Source: GCA-020343675 sp964462945 (lineage in GTDB: Bacteria; Planctomycetota; Phycisphaerae; Sedimentisphaerales; Anaerobacaceae). Taken from it: DNA of 45,229 nt. The notes under the pieces were generated by a model, which was not told where the DNA came from, did no database searches, and saw only the letters and a list, made by a program, of their open reading frames with translations. A program made the translations under genes and the position numbers. The DNA lies in the NCBI GenBank assembly GCA_964462945.1, contig CAYWZW010000042.1:1-45229 (forward strand). The letters are read 5' to 3'. This document shows, one piece after another, positions 41,326-45,229 of the stretch (within the stretch, counting starts at the first letter, position 1; each line of letters begins with the position of its first letter).

Positions 41326-42060
41326 TCAACCCTTCAACCGCCCGAGCGGGAAAACTTTGGTCATGTGGGTGTCGATCCATTCCATCGCCTTGGCCGGACT
41401 CATTCGCCAGTACGTCGGGCAAGGTGAGAGCACCTCCACCAGCGAAAGCCCATAAGCACCGCTGATCTGCAATTCAAAGGCGTGCTTAACGGCTTTCTTG
41501 GTGTTTCGGACCTGGGCCACGCTGCTTAGTGCACAGCGCTCGATATAGATCGTTCCCGGCAGTGTCGCCAAAAGCTCGCAGACCGCAAGTGGATAGCCCT
41601 GCTCAGCAACAGTCCGGCCCTTGGGCGTCGTTGCCGTCACTTGGTCGATCAGCGTCGTCGGGGCCATTTGCCCGCCCGTCATTCCATAGACGGCGTTGTT
41701 AATAAAGATGACCGTTATTTGCTCGCCCCGATGCCCGGCATGCAAAATTTCAGCCGCTCCGATGCTGGCCAGGTCGCCATCACCTTGATAGGAAAAGATT
41801 ATTCTGTCGGGATTGGTCCTTTTCATCCCCGTCGCTACCGCCGGTGCTCTGCCGTGAGCCACTTCGATCATATCGACGTCCAGGTAATCATAAGCCAGCA
41901 CCGCGCAGCCTACAGGCGCTATCCCGATGGTGCGGCCGCGGATGTCCAGCTCGTCGATAGTCTCGGCGATGAGACGATGGGCGATCCCGTGCCCGCATCC
42001 GGGACAATAATGCGTCGGGCAATCCTTAAGCGTCGGCGTACGCGCGAATACCGTTTTCAT
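41326..42060 (-). CDS. 2-oxoacid:ferredoxin oxidoreductase beta subunit
   Basis: 244 residues. Binds thiamine diphosphate: GDGDLASIGAAE and the downstream NNAVYGMTGGQ give the TPP motif. CPGCGHG near the N-terminus and further cysteines provide the Fe-S environment. Start ATG overlaps the alpha stop (ATGA at 42057-42060). Reversible oxidation of a 2-oxoacid to its acyl-CoA with reduction of ferredoxin, in the cytoplasm. Confidence 0.93.
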   Translation of the reverse strand: MKTVFARTPTLKDCPTHYCPGCGHGIAHRLIAETIDELDIRGRTIGIAPVGCAVLAYDYLDVDMIEVAHGRAPAVATGMKRTNPDRIIFSYQGDGDLASIGAAEILHAGHRGEQITVIFINNAVYGMTGGQMAPTTLIDQVTATTPKGRTVAEQGYPLAVCELLATLPGTIYIERCALSSVAQVRNTKKAVKHAFELQISGAYGLSLVEVLSPCPTYWRMSPAKAMEWIDTHMTKVFPLGRLKG

Positions 42061-43154
42061 GTTCGAGTTTTCGGTCTTAATATCGATTGTTTGATCTTAT
42101 CGAAGATTTCGTCAACGGTCGGAACGCCGCCGCCGGGCCGACCGTAAAACACTACGGGCGCTTTTCCCGCGACCGCGAGCTTCACATCTTCGACCATTTG
42201 CCCGTTGCTCATTTCAACAACGAGAAAAATCCGGAATTCATCTGCGGCTCTGCTGACCTGCCTCATCGGAAACGGCCATAGCGTGATAGGACGAATCCAG
42301 CCGACCCTGATGCCTTCTTGTCTGGCCTTGTCCACCGCACCGCAGACGATCCTTGCCGCGATGCCGTAAGCAACCACAACAATCTCCGCATCCTCGACTT
42401 CGTACTGTTCGCAGAGCACTTCGTTTCTTTCTATCTGCTCATACCTGTCTCGCAGCTTATAGTTCAACTGTTCCAATACGCCTTCCCCAAGCCATAAGGA
42501 GCGGACGATGTTTTGCTCCCTGCCTTTGGCCCCGGTCAAGGCCCAATCTTTAGCAGGCAGTTTCCGGCGCCTTTTTTTCTCCAACACGATCGGCTCCATC
42601 ATCTGGCCCAAAATGCCGTCGGCCAGAACCATCACAGGCATTCGATACTGGTCGGCCAGGTCGAAAGCCAGCGGCATACAATCGACCAGCTCCTGGACGC
42701 CTGAGGGCCCGAGCACGATTGTGCGATAATCGCCGTGCCCGCCGCCGCGTGTCGCCTGGAAATAATCCGCCTGCGACGGTGCAATATTCCCCAGCCCCGG
42801 CCCGCCTCGCATGACGTTGACCACGACCGCCGGCAGCTCCGCCCCCGCCAGATAGCTGATTCCCTCCTGCATCAGGCTGATGCCGGGGCTGGATGAGCTT
42901 GTCATCGCCCTTTTGCCGGTGGCCGAAGCTCCGAAAACCATGTTAATGGCAGCCAGCTCGCTTTCACTCTGTAGAAAGACGCGCCCCTCCTCGGGCATTC
43001 TGCGGGACATATAAGCGGAGATTTCGTTCTGCGGCGTGATGGGATAGCCGAAATACGCATCGCACCCGGCCATAATAGCCGCCTCCGCCAGCACCTCGTT
43101 TCCACACATCAGAATCCTCTCGTCGGCCCTGTTCGACGTTCGCCCTCTTTCCAT
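42057..43154 (-). CDS. 2-oxoacid:ferredoxin oxidoreductase alpha subunit (VorB/KorA-like)
   Basis: About 365 residues from the ATG at 43154, preferred because GGGAG lies just upstream; an in-frame GTG at 43193 overlaps the ferredoxin stop. Pyrimidine-domain motifs: GYPITPQNEISAY, ESELAAINMVFGAS and SSSPGISLMQEGISY. The absence of a fused gamma domain, and delta/gamma as separate genes, matches the four-subunit KorABCD/VorABCD type. By overall pattern it is close to 3-methyl-2-oxobutanoate (VorB) annotations, but substrate is inferred only. Confidence 0.92.
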   Translation of the reverse strand: MERGRTSNRADERILMCGNEVLAEAAIMAGCDAYFGYPITPQNEISAYMSRRMPEEGRVFLQSESELAAINMVFGASATGKRAMTSSSSPGISLMQEGISYLAGAELPAVVVNVMRGGPGLGNIAPSQADYFQATRGGGHGDYRTIVLGPSGVQELVDCMPLAFDLADQYRMPVMVLADGILGQMMEPIVLEKKRRRKLPAKDWALTGAKGREQNIVRSLWLGEGVLEQLNYKLRDRYEQIERNEVLCEQYEVEDAEIVVVAYGIAARIVCGAVDKARQEGIRVGWIRPITLWPFPMRQVSRAADEFRIFLVVEMSNGQMVEDVKLAVAGKAPVVFYGRPGGGVPTVDEIFDKIKQSILRPKTRT

Positions 43155-43189
43155 TATGCTCCCGGGCCTTGTAGAATCTACGGTGGGGC

Positions 43190-43468
43190 TCACGGTTTCT
43201 CCTCAATGAGATTTGGCTTGTCTTCTTCGCCGGATTCGATAGTTATCTTGACTTTGCCAGAGCCGTTGCGAAGGACTTCGATGATTGCCTCGGGGCAGAT
43301 AATGGCACAGGCGGCACAGCCCGTACAATTGAGGCAGTCCGTTTGAGCGGGGAAATAACCGTTCTTGTTGGATATGGCGGAGATGGCGATGCTTTTCTTC
43401 GGACATACGACTACACACAAGCCGCAGCCCTTGCATCGTTCGGCGTTGATAACAATCTTTCCAGCCAT
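43190..43468 (-). CDS. 2-oxoacid:ferredoxin oxidoreductase delta subunit (2[4Fe-4S] ferredoxin)
   Basis: 92 residues with two CxxCxxCxxxCP clusters (CKGCGLCVVVCP and CTGCAACAIICP), the classical two-cluster ferredoxin. It passes electrons from the alpha/beta catalytic core to external ferredoxin. First gene of the four-gene operon; the next start overlaps or nearly touches its stop. The C-terminal tail is acidic. Confidence 0.93.
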   Translation of the reverse strand: MAGKIVINAERCKGCGLCVVVCPKKSIAISAISNKNGYFPAQTDCLNCTGCAACAIICPEAIIEVLRNGSGKVKITIESGEEDKPNLIEEKP

Positions 43469-43533
43469 CTTATCCGTACAACATATTGTGCCGGGTCCCG
43501 AGTTTTACCGGGGCGATCCAGCACACGCACCGT

Positions 43534-43562
43534 ATTCTATCAAAGCCGGGCACTGCTGTAAA
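43534..43562 (-). promoter_or_regulatory. Sigma-70-type promoter of oxidoreductase operon
   Basis: Minus strand TTTACA (43557-43562), a 17-base spacer and TAGAAT (43534-43539). Divergent from the promoter at 43615-43643. Confidence 0.6.
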
Positions 43563-43614
43563 GTGAAAAGGAATTAGTTCGCGTCTCTGCGCCAAATAAT
43601 CCGGATATTTGCTC

Positions 43615-43643
43615 TTGGCATCCCAACACAAGTCGGGTATAGT
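43615..43643 (+). promoter_or_regulatory. Sigma-70-type promoter of phosphatase gene
   Basis: TTGGCA (43615-43620), a 17-base spacer and TATAGT (43638-43643), about 45 bases before the ATG at 43697. Confidence 0.6.
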
Positions 43644-43696
43644 TTCTCCTTTTAGAGATTTTGTTTCGATCGGATTATATTGGGAGGTCTAATGTA

Positions 43697-44641
43697 ATGC
43701 AGGACGAAATCTTCGCAAGAAGGCTGGAAAGCTGGGAATCAGAAGGCAAGCTGACCGCTTTTAACCTCGCCTGTGTTGCTGAGGCGCTCGATACGGTCAA
43801 GAGGTTGAGCGACCAGAACATCGGCGGCGAAATAGTCGAAAAAAGGCTCGGCGAGTATAAAAGCTGGGACCCTGACATCCTCAAAGTGGACAAGGACGTT
43901 GAGGACGGCTATTGGAGGCGCCTCGAAGGACTACGCAGACCCCTGACGTTTCTCTCTGAAGAGGCCGGCGAGGTTGAGATAAACCCCCAGGAAAAAGCAG
44001 AAAGCCACTTTGTCGTCAGCGACCCTTTTGACGGCAGTTACCTTTTCAAACATGGAATACCTGCCTTCTGGTATAGCTCATTGGCCTTTTTTGGCGCTGA
44101 TTTGAAACCTGTATGCTGCGCCGTCGGTGACTGTTTTCCGCGGGTCATAGGTTTTGCAAACGAACAGGGGGCTTTTATTGCCGAGCTTGACGGCGACCGG
44201 CTGCTTCACCGGGTGAAATTGGACAAACAGTATCGTGAGTCTATGGGGCGGCCTGACGTTACCAAAATGGCCGGCGCCAGCATCGAATCATACGCTATGA
44301 AGCCCGCGAAATTCCTTATGCCGCTGGTTGATGAGTTTCGCGATTTGTTAAAACCATTCAAGTTTATCAATCCCAACGGCGGCCCCTATGGTTTTGTCGA
44401 TGTCGCCGAGGGCAAAATAGACTGCTATTTCGCTCGCCAGCAGCCCTTTGTCGATGTATTCTCGGGAATTTATATCGCCCAGCAGGCTGGTGCGGTCGTA
44501 ACCGATTTCGACGGCAATGCCGTTGAATTCGTCGCCGACGAGCAGACCGTCTGGAACGTGGTCGCCACAACGAATCAGACCTTGCACGAGCAGGTCCTTT
44601 CGGCAATAGCCAACTGCAGGGGACAGAAGAGACAAGACTGA
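43697..44641 (+). CDS. Inositol monophosphatase-superfamily phosphatase
   Basis: About 314 residues from the ATG at 43697, which has GGGAGG ten bases upstream; the open frame extends to 43661. The metal-binding set of the FBPase/IMPase superfamily is visible: the glutamate pair in FLSEEAGEV, SDPFDGSYLF (variant of DPIDGTxNF) and VDVFSGIYIAQQAGAVVTDF (variant of WDxAAGxLIxxEAGG). It likely hydrolyses a sugar or inositol phosphate; the variant motifs mean the substrate cannot be guessed safely. Probably co-transcribed with the beta-helix gene that follows after 54 bases. Confidence 0.83.
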   Translation: MQDEIFARRLESWESEGKLTAFNLACVAEALDTVKRLSDQNIGGEIVEKRLGEYKSWDPDILKVDKDVEDGYWRRLEGLRRPLTFLSEEAGEVEINPQEKAESHFVVSDPFDGSYLFKHGIPAFWYSSLAFFGADLKPVCCAVGDCFPRVIGFANEQGAFIAELDGDRLLHRVKLDKQYRESMGRPDVTKMAGASIESYAMKPAKFLMPLVDEFRDLLKPFKFINPNGGPYGFVDVAEGKIDCYFARQQPFVDVFSGIYIAQQAGAVVTDFDGNAVEFVADEQTVWNVVATTNQTLHEQVLSAIANCRGQKRQD

Positions 44642-44695
44642 ATTCAGATTTCTGACCGCTGAGTCCTGAAATCAAGATTTGAGAGGAACAACAAA

Positions 44696-45229
44696 ATGGC
44701 AGAAGAAATAATAAAGCTGCAACGTTTAAGAAAAGAAGACGTTCCTGCCGACCTTCGGGCAGAGACGTATTTTGACTTTAATACTCATCCATTCGAGCAC
44801 CAGAGGCTTCTTGAACAGACTAATTCCGTTTATGCGGCAATACTCGGTATCAACGACTACGCTGCAAAATGGCTCTCCGATACAATCGCTAAAAAGCGTT
44901 CGGCTGCACAAGTCTTCAATAACAAAGCACCGAAGCCGACCCACACTATTGGCAATTTCGAAGTGCTGCTTGAGGACGGTGTGCTTTTTGAACCGGCCCG
45001 GATTATCGGAAGGGACCCCGGGGAAAAGGACGACCTATCGTATAGCATCTACGTCAGCAAAGGCGCAAGAGTCATTGGTGCAGACCTCTACCTTGAAAAG
45101 GGCCATATATATATCGGCGCCGAGACTACCATTGAACCCGGCGTTGGCATCAAAGGCCCGGTCATCATCGGCAGAAAAACCGAAATACGCCAGGGCGCTT
45201 ACCTCCGCGGCGACTGCATTATCGGCAAT
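44696..45229 (+). CDS. Left-handed beta-helix sugar-nucleotide transferase-like protein (5' part; runs off window)
   Basis: Open from the ATG at 44696, with GAGAGG upstream, to the window edge (178 codons, no stop). The N-terminal half is helical (LRAETYFDFNTHPFEHQRLL, NDYAAKWLSD). From about residue 105 hexapeptide-type repeats appear (GARVIGADLYLEKGHIYIG, TTIEPGVGIKGPVIIG, TEIRQGAYLRGDCIIG), as in the acetyltransferase part of GlmU and related sugar-1-phosphate enzymes. No nucleotidyltransferase motif (GxGTR) is present in the visible part, so this resembles proteins that keep only the beta-helix domain. Final identity needs the missing 3' end. Confidence 0.75.
   Translation, partial: MAEEIIKLQRLRKEDVPADLRAETYFDFNTHPFEHQRLLEQTNSVYAAILGINDYAAKWLSDTIAKKRSAAQVFNNKAPKPTHTIGNFEVLLEDGVLFEPARIIGRDPGEKDDLSYSIYVSKGARVIGADLYLEKGHIYIGAETTIEPGVGIKGPVIIGRKTEIRQGAYLRGDCIIGN

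Overview
The window (45,229 bases, moderate GC) looks like chromosomal DNA of a Gram-negative, probably anaerobic bacterium, most likely a planctomycete of the Phycisphaerae type. The evidence is indirect. There is a secretin-based type II secretion system, many signal peptides and lipoproteins, a DUF2617 protein, a DUF1573 lipoprotein, a small stand-alone FlgM-like protein, a SpoVG carrying a zinc ribbon, and a ferredoxin-dependent 2-oxoacid oxidoreductase. No rRNA, tRNA, CRISPR array, transposase or phage gene was seen. The taxonomic call is inference.

Layout. 1-7.1 kb: a secreted serpin (minus), a membrane-anchored helical-repeat protein behind a good sigma-70 promoter, a doubtful small ORF, a DUF2617 protein, a CPBP-family membrane protease with an odd insertion, and an FkbH-like HAD protein. 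7.1-12.9 kb: a MagIII/Nth-like DNA glycosylase convergent with a minus-strand operon tmk-holB-ricT-metG. The thymidylate kinase carries a C-terminal Fis-type DNA-binding helix-turn-helix. 12.9-18.6 kb: a secreted nitrilase-superfamily amidohydrolase, then the accessory region. That region holds a two-gene P-loop ATPase/TPR cassette with its own promoter, bracketed by inverted copies of a short palindromic repeat. Beside it lies the 31-codon head of a second ATPase, cut off exactly at one repeat copy and coupled to a small membrane protein and a DUF3795 protein. A 74-bp palindromic repeat lies further upstream.

18.6-22.1 kb: a second nitrilase-superfamily enzyme, a DUF1573 lipoprotein, and a lipoprotein joining a 5'-nucleotidase-like domain to four c-type haem sites. 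22.2-35.8 kb: a type II secretion operon in the classical order gspC-D-E-F-G-H-I-J-K-L-M, interrupted only by a 493-base leader between C and D. The prepilin peptidase (gspO) is not in the window. 35.8-36.5 kb is non-coding and ends at the flgM-like gene, with a degenerate sigma-28-like sequence upstream.

36.9-40.7 kb (minus): clpX, a beta-class DNA methyltransferase with no restriction partner, ispE and spoVG run as one probable operon behind a near-consensus promoter. 40.7-43.5 kb (minus): a four-subunit 2-oxoacid:ferredoxin oxidoreductase (delta-alpha-beta-gamma) with overlapping start and stop codons. 43.6 kb to the end (plus): an inositol-monophosphatase-fold phosphatase and the 5' part of a left-handed beta-helix sugar-nucleotide enzyme that runs off the window.

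The best candidates for undescribed biology are the repeat-flanked ATPase/TPR cassette with its neighbouring truncated ATPase, the Tmk-HTH fusion, and the zinc-ribbon SpoVG.
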